A DNA stretch of 64,000 bases from Chitinophagales bacterium (GTDB taxonomy: Bacteria; Bacteroidota; Bacteroidia; Chitinophagales; JADIYW01): positions 1,302,001 to 1,366,000 of the forward strand of contig JACJXT010000011.1 of NCBI GenBank assembly GCA_020636535.1, written 5' to 3'. Made by a program: the position numbers and the translations under genes. Below, in pieces: positions 42,324 through 50,856 of the stretch. Numbering within the stretch: position 1 is the stretch's first letter; each line of letters begins with the position of its first letter. Under the pieces are notes generated by a model that searched no databases, was not told where the DNA came from, and was given only the letters and a program-made list of their open reading frames with translations.

Positions 42324-43511
42324 TTATTCAAATGCATTTTCTGCTGTTAAATCCATACCAGTTATCAGTAAATGTACTTCGTGCGTACCTTCGTAAGTAA
42401 TTACACTTTCTAAGTTCATAGCATGACGCATAAACGGAAAATTTCCAGTTATGCCCATAGCACCACAAATTTGTCTGCAAGTTCTAGCAATATCTAACGC
42501 CATGGCTACATTATTGCGTTTTGCCATTGAAATTTGTTGTGGACTCACCTTCTTTTCGTTAAAAAGTTGTCCTACTCTAAATGACAGCAATTGTGCTTGG
42601 GTAATGCTAGTTAATGATTCGGCTAATTTCTTTTGTGTCAACTGAAAAGCGGCTAATGGTTTATTAAACTGTTTTCTGTCTTTGCTATAACACAAAGCAT
42701 GATGCAGACAATCAGAAGCAGCTCCAATAGCTCCCCAAGAAATTCCATATCTAGCAGAAGACAGGCAAGACAATGGTGCTTTCAGTCCTTTTGCCAATGG
42801 TAAAATATTTTCTTCTGGAATAATCACCTCATCAAAAATCATTTCGCCAGTAATAGAAGTTCTTAAACTCCATTTATTATGAATTTCTGGTGTAGTAAAA
42901 CCTTTCATTGCTCGTTCTACAATACAACCAACAACTTTATTCTCTTCATTTTTTGCCCAAACAATCGCTAAATCGCAAATCGGACTATTAGTAATCCACA
43001 TTTTAGCTCCATTTAAAATATATTGATTGCCTTTTTTAATGAGTGTACATTCCATACTTGCAGGATCACTACCATGATTAGGTTCTGTTAATCCAAAACT
43101 ACCAATTAACTCACCTTTTGCCAATTTGGGTAAATATTTCATCTTTTGTGCTTCACTTCCATATAAATAGATAGGATACATTACCAAAGAACTTTGTACG
43201 CTAGCACAAGAACGAATGCCAGAATCACCTCGTTCTAACTCTTGCATGGCTAAACCATAGCTTATATAATCTAAACCACTTCCACCATATTGTTGTGGAA
43301 TAGTAATGCCTAAAACACCAACTTCACCTAATTGTTGCATGAGTGATTTTGGAAAAACAGCACTCTGTGCAATAGCTTCAATAGTTGGTAATATATTTTG
43401 ATTTACAAAAGTTCTGACAGTATCTCTAATTAACAGTTGTTCTGTAGTTAATAAATCGTCTAATAACAAGTAATCAAATCCTTTGTAACTATTTTGATAA
43501 GCATTTTGCAT
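42324..43511 (-). CDS. gcdH: Glutaryl-CoA dehydrogenase-type acyl-CoA dehydrogenase
   Basis: 395 residues. The sequence follows glutaryl-CoA dehydrogenase closely: SVQSSLVMYPIYLYGSEAQK, GLTEPNHGSDPASM, WITNSPICDLAIVWAK, ARYGISWGAIGAA and the catalytic Glu (~374) in TYEGTHEVH. It oxidises and decarboxylates glutaryl-CoA to crotonyl-CoA in lysine and tryptophan breakdown. The class III CoA transferase at 45497-46612, 2 kb away, could supply the CoA ester. It is divergent from folB with 27 bp between starts. Confidence 0.88.
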   Translation of the reverse strand: MQNAYQNSYKGFDYLLLDDLLTTEQLLIRDTVRTFVNQNILPTIEAIAQSAVFPKSLMQQLGEVGVLGITIPQQYGGSGLDYISYGLAMQELERGDSGIRSCASVQSSLVMYPIYLYGSEAQKMKYLPKLAKGELIGSFGLTEPNHGSDPASMECTLIKKGNQYILNGAKMWITNSPICDLAIVWAKNEENKVVGCIVERAMKGFTTPEIHNKWSLRTSITGEMIFDEVIIPEENILPLAKGLKAPLSCLSSARYGISWGAIGAASDCLHHALCYSKDRKQFNKPLAAFQLTQKKLAESLTSITQAQLLSFRVGQLFNEKKVSPQQISMAKRNNVAMALDIARTCRQICGAMGITGNFPFMRHAMNLESVITYEGTHEVHLLITGMDLTAENAFE

Positions 43512-43519
43512 AATAATGA

Positions 43520-43527
43520 TATATTTG
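43520..43527 (+). promoter_or_regulatory. -7 promoter element of folB
   Basis: TATATTTG matches TAnnTTTG exactly and lies 11 bases before the folB ATG, so the predicted transcript has a leader of only about five bases. TTTTG at 43492-43496 could be the -33 box. This helps decide the start at 43539. Confidence 0.55.
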
Positions 43528-43538
43528 TTTTACAAGTT

Positions 43539-43892
43539 ATGGAAAATAATTTTACAATAGGATTGAATGGCATGCAATTTTACGCCTATCATGGATATTA
43601 TGAAGAAGAACGGAAAATTGGTGGCTGGTACGAGGTAGATGTTACAGTTGTTGTACAACAACAGAATACAATTAATGATAAGCTAGAAAACACGATTAAT
43701 TACGAGCAGATTTATACTATTGTAGAACAAGCGATGCAAGAATCTGCTTTATTAATAGAAACAGTGGCATCAAAAATTAAAGATGCTATTAAAGCATTAG
43801 GCGTACAACAAATTAAAGTTACTGTTAAGAAAAAGAATCCACCATTATCAGGAAATGTTGGGCATGCATTTTGTACAATAGAAGATAAATAA
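43539..43892 (+). CDS. folB: Dihydroneopterin aldolase
   Basis: 117 residues from ATG 43539 (MENNFTIGLNGMQFYAYHGYYEEER); the longer frame from 43494 overlaps gcdH and its promoter and is not used. The conserved YAYHGYYEEER holds the substrate-side Tyr and Glu, and VTVKKKNPPLSGNVGHAFCTIE at the end is the other half of the active site with its Lys. It cleaves dihydroneopterin in folate synthesis. tRNA-Cys follows. Confidence 0.93.
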   Translation: MENNFTIGLNGMQFYAYHGYYEEERKIGGWYEVDVTVVVQQQNTINDKLENTINYEQIYTIVEQAMQESALLIETVASKIKDAIKALGVQQIKVTVKKKNPPLSGNVGHAFCTIEDK

Positions 43893-43896
43893 AAAA

Positions 43897-43927
43897 TTTT
43901 GTAGAATAGAAAATTTAATTAATTTTG
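43897..43927 (+). promoter_or_regulatory. Promoter of tRNA-Cys
   Basis: TTTTG (43897-43901), an 18-base spacer and TAATTTTG (43920-43927) match the Bacteroidota promoter. Transcription would start near 43934, about eleven bases before the mature tRNA. Confidence 0.7.
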
Positions 43928-43944
43928 CAGTCCAATTATAAACT

Positions 43945-44015
43945 GGTCGGTTGGCCGAGAGGCTAGGCAAGGCTCTGCAAAAGCTTCCACGGCGGTTCGA
44001 ATCCGCCACCGACCT
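43945..44015 (+). tRNA. tRNA-Cys (anticodon GCA)
   Basis: A complete 71-base cloverleaf. The acceptor stem GGTCGGT pairs with ACCGACC, followed by discriminator T. The D-arm is GCC ... GGC, the anticodon stem AGGCT/AGCTT with loop CTGCAAA (anticodon GCA), and the T-arm GGCGG-TTCGAAT-CCGCC. CCA is not encoded. This tRNA would be the sensor in the proposed metYX attenuator. Confidence 0.97.
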
Positions 44016-44022
44016 CAAAAAT

Positions 44023-44060
44023 AAAACGCAAGTAGTTATAATGAACTAGCTTGCGTTTTT
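44023..44060 (+). terminator. Terminator after tRNA-Cys
   Basis: AAAACGCAAG (44023-44032) pairs with CTTGCGTTTT (44050-44059), extended inside by AGTT/AACT, and a T-run follows. It lies 7 bases after the tRNA. Confidence 0.88.
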
Positions 44061-44185
44061 TATTTTTAGAGATATTGCCCACCAGTTAGCCCACGAATTG
44101 AAAAAATCGATACATCAAAATATACTTTGTTTTGCTTGAATAGATTTATATTGTTAGCTTTATAGTAGTTGCTCAAAAATATATT

Positions 44186-45067
44186 ATGCAAAAAATAATT
44201 TTACTGTTTTGTTTGTTTTTTTTATTAATAGAATCAAATGCACAACAAAATGAAAGTACAGTCAACAATACTACAACCAAAGATTTAAAAATATTGTCTT
44301 GGAACATATTTATGTTGCCACCATTTGTGCATAGAACAGGTAAAAGAACTAGAGTAAAGGCAATAGCCAACTATGTAAAAAAATCAGATTATGATGTGTT
44401 GGTGTTTCAAGAAATGTTTTTGCATGCAGCAAAACGCAAGCTGCGTAGAAGAATTAAAAAAGAATATCCATATCAAGTTGGACCAGCTTATAAAAGATTT
44501 ATTTCTTTGCGAACAAGCAGTGGTATTTATATAGCATCAAAATATCCAATGCAAAAAATAGGTAAAACCAAGTTTAAACAAAAAGAAGGTGCCGATAATA
44601 AATTAGCCAGAAAAGGAGCTTTAATGGTTGAAGTAAATAAAAATGATAAGTTATATCATATTATTGGTACACATTTAAATGCTGGAGGAAGCGATGAAAC
44701 TAAAATGAGTCAAGTTGACCAAATTGCAACACTAATAAAAAAAGAAGAAAAAGACAGTGTACCTATTTTTATTTGTGGCGATTTTAATATAGATAAAAAA
44801 GATGCTAAATTATATCCATATACACTCAATAAATTACAAGCAGAAGATGGTGAAATTATAGGTGATTGGAACAATACGATAGATAGTAAAAATAATGATA
44901 TGTGTGGAGGCAATCAAGCTAAAGTAATAGATTTTATTTTTTATAAATCGAATGGCTTACAATACAAGAGCATAGAAAGAAGTATTCCTAGAATAGAATT
45001 GCAATGGTGTAAAGAACACAAAAGTTTATCCGACCATCAACCAGTAGAACTACATATTATATTTTAA
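44186..45067 (+). CDS. Secreted endonuclease/exonuclease/phosphatase-family phosphodiesterase (sphingomyelinase-like)
   Basis: 293 residues with a signal peptide (1-19, ending SNAQ). EEP-fold motifs in order: LKILSWNIFMLPP, VLVFQEMF (metal Glu), GTHLNAGG (His), FICGDFNIDKK (Asp and Asn), VIDFIFYK and the terminal SDHQPVELHI with the catalytic Asp-His. The pattern is nearest to neutral/bacterial sphingomyelinases, so a phospholipid or sphingolipid headgroup is the likely target. Sphingolipids occur in Bacteroidota, so it could remodel the cell's own lipids, but this is not shown. Confidence 0.85.
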   Translation: MQKIILLFCLFFLLIESNAQQNESTVNNTTTKDLKILSWNIFMLPPFVHRTGKRTRVKAIANYVKKSDYDVLVFQEMFLHAAKRKLRRRIKKEYPYQVGPAYKRFISLRTSSGIYIASKYPMQKIGKTKFKQKEGADNKLARKGALMVEVNKNDKLYHIIGTHLNAGGSDETKMSQVDQIATLIKKEEKDSVPIFICGDFNIDKKDAKLYPYTLNKLQAEDGEIIGDWNNTIDSKNNDMCGGNQAKVIDFIFYKSNGLQYKSIERSIPRIELQWCKEHKSLSDHQPVELHIIF

Positions 45068-45144
45068 GCATGTTGTTTTGTTGTATAATGCTATAATTGC
45101 CTTCTAAGTATCTAGCATGAGAATATTGTAGTTCTATACAAATA

Positions 45145-45492
45145 CTAATCTCGTTTCGCACTCCAAACACCAGAAGTTACTCCATTTTTTATTGTGCCAC
45201 TTAAACTATCATTGCTAATAAAAGATGCAACAATAATAGTGCTATTTTCTAGTGTTATGTTTAACTTTTCTTCTTGATATTGCCACGAACCAACTATAGT
45301 ATCAACTAAACCAATATCACTACAACTAAAATCTGACGATAATCGCAAGTTGCTACTTGCATAAAAATTAAATCCATTGTATTGATAGTAAGTTGTCCAA
45401 CTGCTATTTTTTAAGCTATCAAAGTGACTTTTTTCTTTTTTACAGGAGAAAAATAGAGGTGTAAATAGTAATGTAAGGAATAAATATTTCAT
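45145..45492 (-). CDS. Small lipocalin-like lipoprotein
   Basis: 115 residues. The signal ends LFFSC with lipidation at C17. The mature part (SSWTTYYQYNGFNF ... GSWQYQEEKLNITL ... SGTIKNGVTSGVWSAKRD) is beta-rich with the W-containing pattern of lipocalin-like Bacteroidota lipoproteins. It lies 4 bp after the CoA transferase gene on the same strand. The ligand is unknown. Confidence 0.65.
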   Translation of the reverse strand: MKYLFLTLLFTPLFFSCKKEKSHFDSLKNSSWTTYYQYNGFNFYASSNLRLSSDFSCSDIGLVDTIVGSWQYQEEKLNITLENSTIIVASFISNDSLSGTIKNGVTSGVWSAKRD

Positions 45493-45496
45493 ACAA

Positions 45497-46612
45497 TTAT
45501 AAATTATTTAGAATTTCATCATTGTCTGCTCCCATTTCTGGTGGATAAGAAAATGTTTGCTTATCAAAAGCAGCAAATTTTATTGGTTGATTTATCATTT
45601 TTAATTTGCCTTTCTCAGGATGTTCTACTTCAATAAAATTATTTCTATCTATATGATATTGCTCTTTTTCTAATTCATTCAATTCTAAAATTGGTGTTAA
45701 GCACGCATCAAATTGTTTGGCAAGTGCTATCCATTCTGTACTATCTTTCGATAAAAATAAGGTTTCTACTTCAGCTTTTATTTCATTACTCAACAATTGA
45801 TTAGACCATTCTGGTTTATTAACCATCATACAAAAATTCATCCAAAACTTTGGTTCTAAACTTCCTAGTGCCATCCACTTTTTATCTTTACATTGATAGA
45901 TATTGTAATTAACTACACTACCAGCCAATGGATGTTCTTGTCTTTCATAATATTTGTTGGTATTCAAACCTTCGGTCATATAAAAAGACAACAAAGGCAA
46001 TACGCAATCCGTCATGGCTACATCTACAAACTGACCTTCGCCTGTATTTTTTTTATGTATAACAGCAGCTAAACAAGCCATTACTGTAGGATAACTTCCA
46101 CCACAAATATCAGCAAATTGCACACCAGGTTTTACAATTTTTTCTTTATCACCCAACATACTTAATACACCACTATAACCTAAATAGTTAATGTCGTGTC
46201 CAGCATTTTTATTATAAACACCATCTTGTCCATAACCAGTAACTGCTACATAAATAATACTATGATTGTATTGTTTAGCAGTTTCATAATCAATACCTAA
46301 TTTTTTTAAAACACCAGGTCTAAATGAGTCAACTACAACATCAGCAGTTTTAACTAAATCAAAGAATTTTTGCTTGTCTTTATCATCACTAAAATCTAAA
46401 GTAATAGACTTTTTATTTCGGTTTAATGCTAAGAAACTTACACCAACACCATTATAATGTGGAGGCATAAATCGAGTATAATCAGGTGCTTTTTTATCTT
46501 CAATTTTAATCACCTCAGCACCCATGTCAGCCATCATTTGCGTAGCCAAAGGTCCTGGTAATAATCTCGACAAATCTAAAATTCTAATACCGTTCAGTGG
46601 TCCTTGAATCAT
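45497..46612 (-). CDS. Class III (CaiB/BaiF) CoA transferase
   Basis: 371 residues. The N-terminus GPLNGIRILDLSRLLPGPLATQMMADMGAEVIKIE is the CaiB/BaiF hallmark (spanning 4-38) and the catalytic Asp is D168 in VQFADICGGSYP. VVDSFRPGVLKKLGIDY and YVAVTGYGQDG are conserved. Relatives include alpha-methylacyl-CoA racemase and dicarboxylate CoA transferases; with gcdH nearby, glutarate or another dicarboxylate is a reasonable guess. Confidence 0.88.
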   Translation of the reverse strand: MIQGPLNGIRILDLSRLLPGPLATQMMADMGAEVIKIEDKKAPDYTRFMPPHYNGVGVSFLALNRNKKSITLDFSDDKDKQKFFDLVKTADVVVDSFRPGVLKKLGIDYETAKQYNHSIIYVAVTGYGQDGVYNKNAGHDINYLGYSGVLSMLGDKEKIVKPGVQFADICGGSYPTVMACLAAVIHKKNTGEGQFVDVAMTDCVLPLLSFYMTEGLNTNKYYERQEHPLAGSVVNYNIYQCKDKKWMALGSLEPKFWMNFCMMVNKPEWSNQLLSNEIKAEVETLFLSKDSTEWIALAKQFDACLTPILELNELEKEQYHIDRNNFIEVEHPEKGKLKMINQPIKFAAFDKQTFSYPPEMGADNDEILNNL

Positions 46613-46624
46613 ATTAAATTGTGC

Positions 46625-47356
46625 TTAGTTATTTTTTTGAGCATCAGCAAAGCCAAATACTTTTTTCATTAAGCTAGTAACTCTTGCCAATGGATTTTCT
46701 CTGATTTTGTTTTCTTCTTTTTCAACCATTTTAAAAACACCATCTAATGCTTTTTCTGTAACAAAACCAGTTAAATCAGTATTTACACTTTGTACAAATG
46801 GAATTTGATTATAGATAGTCAATGCTTCTGACCATAATTTTGTAGCATTAACTTGGTTAAGTGAATTATCAATGATAGGTCTAAATTTTTCAGTTAATAA
46901 AGGAGTAGAAGTTTTTTTAAGATAAGCAGTAGCTGTACCATCACCACCTAATAAAATAGTCATGGCATCTTGTATGGTCATTTGTTTAATTGAGTTTACA
47001 AATACATCAATAGCAACACCAGATGCTTTTTCGGCAGCTCTGTTTAAAGACTTCGTTACATTATCAACTTTATCTTGCATGCCTAACTTAATCATGGCAT
47101 TTTTTATTTTTTCTGCTTGATCTGGCCAAGGAATTTTAACTAAACTATTGCCATAGAATCCATCTTGTTTAGACAATAAACCCATGCCAATATTAATACC
47201 TTGAGTTAATGCTTCTTTTAAACCACCAGCAGCTTCAGATTCTGTTACACTGCCAGAACCACCACCTAAAATAGCACCAACTGTTTGTTGAATTTGTTGC
47301 GTTGAACAGCTAATTGTTAACACTGCAGATGCTAAAAGTATAAATATTTTTTTCAT
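46625..47356 (-). CDS. DUF4197 family lipoprotein
   Basis: 243 residues. The lipoprotein signal ends LTISC (C17). The rest is helical and matches DUF4197: GGLKEALTQGINIGMGLLSKQDGFYGN, KIPWPDQAEKI, FVNSIKQMTIQDAMTILLGGDGTATAYLKK, and LTGFVTEKALDGVFKMVEKEENKIRENP (each signature here spans 15-30 residues). The function is unknown. It lies 12 bp upstream of the CoA transferase in the same direction. Confidence 0.9.
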   Translation of the reverse strand: MKKIFILLASAVLTISCSTQQIQQTVGAILGGGSGSVTESEAAGGLKEALTQGINIGMGLLSKQDGFYGNSLVKIPWPDQAEKIKNAMIKLGMQDKVDNVTKSLNRAAEKASGVAIDVFVNSIKQMTIQDAMTILLGGDGTATAYLKKTSTPLLTEKFRPIIDNSLNQVNATKLWSEALTIYNQIPFVQSVNTDLTGFVTEKALDGVFKMVEKEENKIRENPLARVTSLMKKVFGFADAQKNN

Positions 47357-47411
47357 ACTAAATTTGTTTTTATTATTTTAGAAAGGTAAAGTAAGCATAA
47401 AAATTTGAAAA

Positions 47412-48662
47412 ATGAAAGCAATATTAATATCAATTGGCGATGAATTGTTAAATGGACAAACTATCAATACCAATGTGAGTTATATATCACAAGAAATGAA
47501 TAAATTAGGTATTAGTGTTTTGAGGCATATAACCATTAGTGATGAAAAATTAGAAATTATTAACAATGCAGACACAGCTATTGCTTTAGCTGATATTGTT
47601 ATTATAACAGGTGGACTTGGTCCTACTAGCGACGATATTACGAAACAAGTACTCTGCGAATATTTTGGTGGCGAATTGATTTTAAATGAATTGGCATTAA
47701 AAAATATTCAAGAAATTTTTATTCATAGAGGAAGAACGATAAACGATATGAGTAAACAAGTAGCTTATGTTCCTAATAATTGTACGGTTTTTCAAAATAG
47801 TATGGGAACTGCACCAGGAATGTTGTTTACTAAAAACAAAAGTATTATTGTGTCGATGCCAGGTGTGCCTTACGAAATGAAAGCCATGGTTGAAAAAAGT
47901 TTAATTCCATATATTAAAGAAGAGTATCAATTGCCAATTATTATTCATAAACATATTTTAACTGTAGGTGTTGGAGAAACAGCTATTGCAGAAAAAATAG
48001 AACCTATAATAGCAACATTTCCTACTAATTTAAGTCTAGCGTATTTGCCAAGTGTAGGAAAAGTAAAACTACGACTAACTGCAAAAGGCAATGATAAACA
48101 AGCATTACAAACATTAATTGATAAATATACTAAGCAAATTTCAGAAGTATTAGCTGTTAATATATATGGCTATGATGATGATGTTTTAGAAGCAGTAATA
48201 GGAAAAATACTACTACAACACAATTTACAATTAGGTTTAGCAGAAAGTTGTACAGGTGGTTACATTGCACATTTAATTACTTCTATTAGTGGTAGTTCTC
48301 AATATTTTAAAGGTGGAATTGTAAGCTATGCCAATACAGTAAAAGAAGAGCTACTTTGGGTACAACAAACTACTTTAGAAACATTTGGAGCAGTAAGCGA
48401 AGAAACTGTAACCGAAATGCTAAATGGTGCATTAAAACAACTACAAGTAAATGTAGCAGTTGCTATTAGTGGTGTAGCTGGACCAAATGGAGGAACTACC
48501 GAAAAACCTGTTGGTACAGTATATATTGGTGTGTCTAATGGTTTTCAAACAAAAGTAAAACGATTCAACTTAACGAAAGACCGAATGAAAAATATTGAGT
48601 TGAGTGCAGTTATTGCTTTAGAAATGTTAAGACGATTTTTGTGGAAAAATTATCCAATTTGA
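47412..48662 (+). CDS. cinA: CinA-family protein / nicotinamide-nucleotide amidase
   Basis: 416 residues, full two-domain CinA. The N-terminal MoCF-like domain (1-~165: SIGDELLNGQTINTN, VIITGGLGPTSDDIT, MPGVPYEMK) is an ADP-ribose pyrophosphatase-type module. The C-terminal domain (~250-416: LGLAESCTGGYIAHLITSISGSSQYFKGG, AISGVAGPNGGTTEKPVGTVYIG) deamidates NMN in pyridine nucleotide salvage; the catalytic Ser is in ESCTGG. It is followed after 28 bp by the E2 gene. Confidence 0.95.
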   Translation: MKAILISIGDELLNGQTINTNVSYISQEMNKLGISVLRHITISDEKLEIINNADTAIALADIVIITGGLGPTSDDITKQVLCEYFGGELILNELALKNIQEIFIHRGRTINDMSKQVAYVPNNCTVFQNSMGTAPGMLFTKNKSIIVSMPGVPYEMKAMVEKSLIPYIKEEYQLPIIIHKHILTVGVGETAIAEKIEPIIATFPTNLSLAYLPSVGKVKLRLTAKGNDKQALQTLIDKYTKQISEVLAVNIYGYDDDVLEAVIGKILLQHNLQLGLAESCTGGYIAHLITSISGSSQYFKGGIVSYANTVKEELLWVQQTTLETFGAVSEETVTEMLNGALKQLQVNVAVAISGVAGPNGGTTEKPVGTVYIGVSNGFQTKVKRFNLTKDRMKNIELSAVIALEMLRRFLWKNYPI

Positions 48663-48690
48663 TTAATATTGTAATCAGACAATCTTTATT

Positions 48691-50100
48691 ATGGCAGATT
48701 ACTATTTATTATTACCTAAAATGGGCGAAAGCGTATTTGAAGCAACCATTATTACATGGAACAAACAAGTTGGCGATACTATCAACGAAAATGAAACTAT
48801 TGTTGAAGTTGCTACAGATAAAGTCGACTCAGAAGTGCCTTGTCCTGTTAGTGGAACGATAAAAGAACTCTTGCATCAAGATGGAGATGTGGTAGAAGTG
48901 GGTAAACCTTTGGCAATTATTGAAGTAGAAGGTAATATACCTCAAAATTTTATTCCAGAAGAAAAAGAAACCAAAGTAGAAAATATTTCAAGTGCCGAAA
49001 CTCAAAATGAAATCGTAGAAGAAAAAATAATTACTACTAAAGAAGCAATTACAGAACCAGTAGTAGAAGAAAAAATCACCATAAAAGAAACTCCAAAAGA
49101 AAATATTACTACAGTTGCCAAAGAAAATATTATTGGAACTAATGATGGATTTTTTTCACCTTTAGTAATGAATATTGCTAGCACAGAAAAAGTGAGTATG
49201 CAAGAACTAAGTACTATAAAAGGCAGTGGTTTAAATGGTAGAATTACGAAAGAAGATATTTTAGCTTTTGTAGATTGGAAAAAAAATCAACCGAAAGAGA
49301 ACATAGTAGAAAAAACAGAAGCAAAAGCCGAAATAGCGAAACCAAACGATGTATCAAAAGTTGTGGAAGAAAAAAAATCTACAATAACCAATGGCAATGA
49401 AATTATAGAAATGGACAGAATGCGTAAACTAATTGCTAAGCATATGGTCAATTCTAAACATACAGCACCACATGTATCTTCGTTTGTTGAATGCGATATG
49501 ACCAATATTGTGAATTGGAGAAATAAACATAAAACTAATTTTGAAAAAAAATATAAAACTAAATTATCTTTTATGCCAATGATTGTAGAAGCAATTTGCA
49601 AAGCCATAAAAGATTTTCCTATGATTAATATTTCTGTAGAAGGCGATACTATTATCAAGAAAAAAACTATTAACATAGGAATTGCGACAGCACTACCAAG
49701 TGGAAATTTAATTGTACCAGTGATTAAAAATACAGATAAACTCAATTTGTTAGGTATTGCAGAAAATATTAATCAACTAATAGATAAAGCAAGGAAAAAC
49801 CAATTGTCGCCAGATGATATACAAGACGGTACTTATACTATTTCTAATATTGGAACATTTGGCAATATTTTAGGAACACCAATCATCAATCAACCACAAG
49901 TAGCTATAATGGCAGTAGGAAGCATTGAAAAGAAACCTGCTGTTTTAGAAATTGACGGACAAGATGTTATTGCAATCAGACATAAAATGTATTTGTCGCA
50001 TACTTACGACCATAGAGTTGTTGATGGTTCTTTAGGTGGCATGTTTGTAAAACGAGTAGCCGATTATTTAGAAAATTTTGATGTAGAGCAAGATATCTAA
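48691..50100 (+). CDS. 2-oxo acid dehydrogenase E2 (dihydrolipoyl acyltransferase)
   Basis: 469 residues. One lipoyl domain (1-~80) has the lipoylated K44 in VEVATDKVDSEV; a Glu/Lys/Thr-rich linker follows; the peripheral subunit-binding domain is at ~150-190 (FFSPLVMNIASTEKVSMQEL, SGLNGRITKEDIL); the catalytic domain ends with H441 and D445 in HTYDHRVVDGSLGG. The linker and core resemble branched-chain-type E2s, but pyruvate or oxoglutarate cannot be excluded. No E1 or E3 gene is adjacent. Confidence 0.92.
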   Translation: MADYYLLLPKMGESVFEATIITWNKQVGDTINENETIVEVATDKVDSEVPCPVSGTIKELLHQDGDVVEVGKPLAIIEVEGNIPQNFIPEEKETKVENISSAETQNEIVEEKIITTKEAITEPVVEEKITIKETPKENITTVAKENIIGTNDGFFSPLVMNIASTEKVSMQELSTIKGSGLNGRITKEDILAFVDWKKNQPKENIVEKTEAKAEIAKPNDVSKVVEEKKSTITNGNEIIEMDRMRKLIAKHMVNSKHTAPHVSSFVECDMTNIVNWRNKHKTNFEKKYKTKLSFMPMIVEAICKAIKDFPMINISVEGDTIIKKKTINIGIATALPSGNLIVPVIKNTDKLNLLGIAENINQLIDKARKNQLSPDDIQDGTYTISNIGTFGNILGTPIINQPQVAIMAVGSIEKKPAVLEIDGQDVIAIRHKMYLSHTYDHRVVDGSLGGMFVKRVADYLENFDVEQDI

Positions 50101-50193
50101 AGTTAGATACAAGTGTCAAAATTTATAGTTATTATATTTTCTCATCGTCCTTCAGAGCATAGTTAACGAAGCGAAGAATCTCCTAATTATAAA

Positions 50194-50562
50194 ATGAAAC
50201 CAACACCAGAACATAATGCTAAAATTGCAAAAATGACTTTTGCATCAGTTTTTCCACACTACATCAATAAAGTAGAACGCAAAGGAAGAACTAAAGCTGA
50301 ATTATACCAAGTTATAGAATGGCTAACTGGTTTTAATGAAAAAGAGCTACAACGACTCATCGATGAAAAAGTTACATTTGAATCATTCTTTAAGCAAGCT
50401 ACATTAAATCCAAATGCATCCTTAATCAAAGGAACAATTTGTGGTTATAAAATAGAAGCAATAGATAATGAATTGACCAAACAAGTACGCTACCTAGACA
50501 AACTAATAGACGAATTAGCCAAAGGAAAAACTATGGATAAAATTTTGAGACAGTCAAAATAA
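50194..50562 (+). CDS. DUF2200 family protein
   Basis: 122 residues, helical. FASVFPHYINKVERKGRTKAELYQVIEWLTGF (spanning ~17-48) and NPNASLIKGTICGYKIE are diagnostic of DUF2200, a widespread small protein of unknown function. The stop codon is part of the 5-bp target duplication of the MITE-like element that follows. The leader holds a REP-like stretch (50145-50185). Confidence 0.92.
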   Translation: MKPTPEHNAKIAKMTFASVFPHYINKVERKGRTKAELYQVIEWLTGFNEKELQRLIDEKVTFESFFKQATLNPNASLIKGTICGYKIEAIDNELTKQVRYLDKLIDELAKGKTMDKILRQSK

Positions 50563-50563
50563 A

Positions 50564-50764
50564 CCCAAATTATGCATTAGGAAAATAGGTTTTCTTTAAG
50601 GTGGAGTAGCTATGCAACGCTTTACTACTTAAAAGCTAATGCTAATAAAGTTGAAAATACTACGCACTTCCTAATTTGTATTAGAACTAGAAGTATGAAA
50701 TACTTCAATTTAAGTAACCATGTGTACAACTCATGGTGTAAAAAGTACCTAATGCGTATTTGGG
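50564..50764. mobile_element. 201-bp MITE-like element with terminal inverted repeats
   Basis: CCCAAATTATGCATTAGG (50564-50581) is the inverted counterpart of CCTAATGCGTATTTGGG (50748-50764), with one gap and one mismatch. ATAAA is duplicated on both sides (50559-50563 and 50765-50769). It has no coding capacity and its interior is rich in short inverted repeats. A shorter, degraded relative lies at 42127-42296. These are the marks of a non-autonomous transposon; no matching transposase is in the window. Confidence 0.85.
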
Positions 50765-50834
50765 ATAAATAATAGCTACTTTCAATTATAGATTTAATTT
50801 CAAAGAAAAAATAAAGCATACTACTAATTTGCAG

Positions 50835-50842
50835 TATATTTG
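50835..50842 (+). promoter_or_regulatory. -7 promoter element of terC
   Basis: TATATTTG matches TAnnTTTG and lies 14 bases before the terC ATG, predicting a leader of about eight bases. No convincing -33 TTG is seen. Confidence 0.5.
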
Positions 50843-50856
50843 CACAAAATAAAATT

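Noticed and set aside
44070..44110. Integrase attachment remnant near tRNA-Cys (GCCCACCAGTTAGCCCAC)
   Set aside because: No duplicate of the tRNA 3' end and no integrase gene are present, so an att site cannot be supported.
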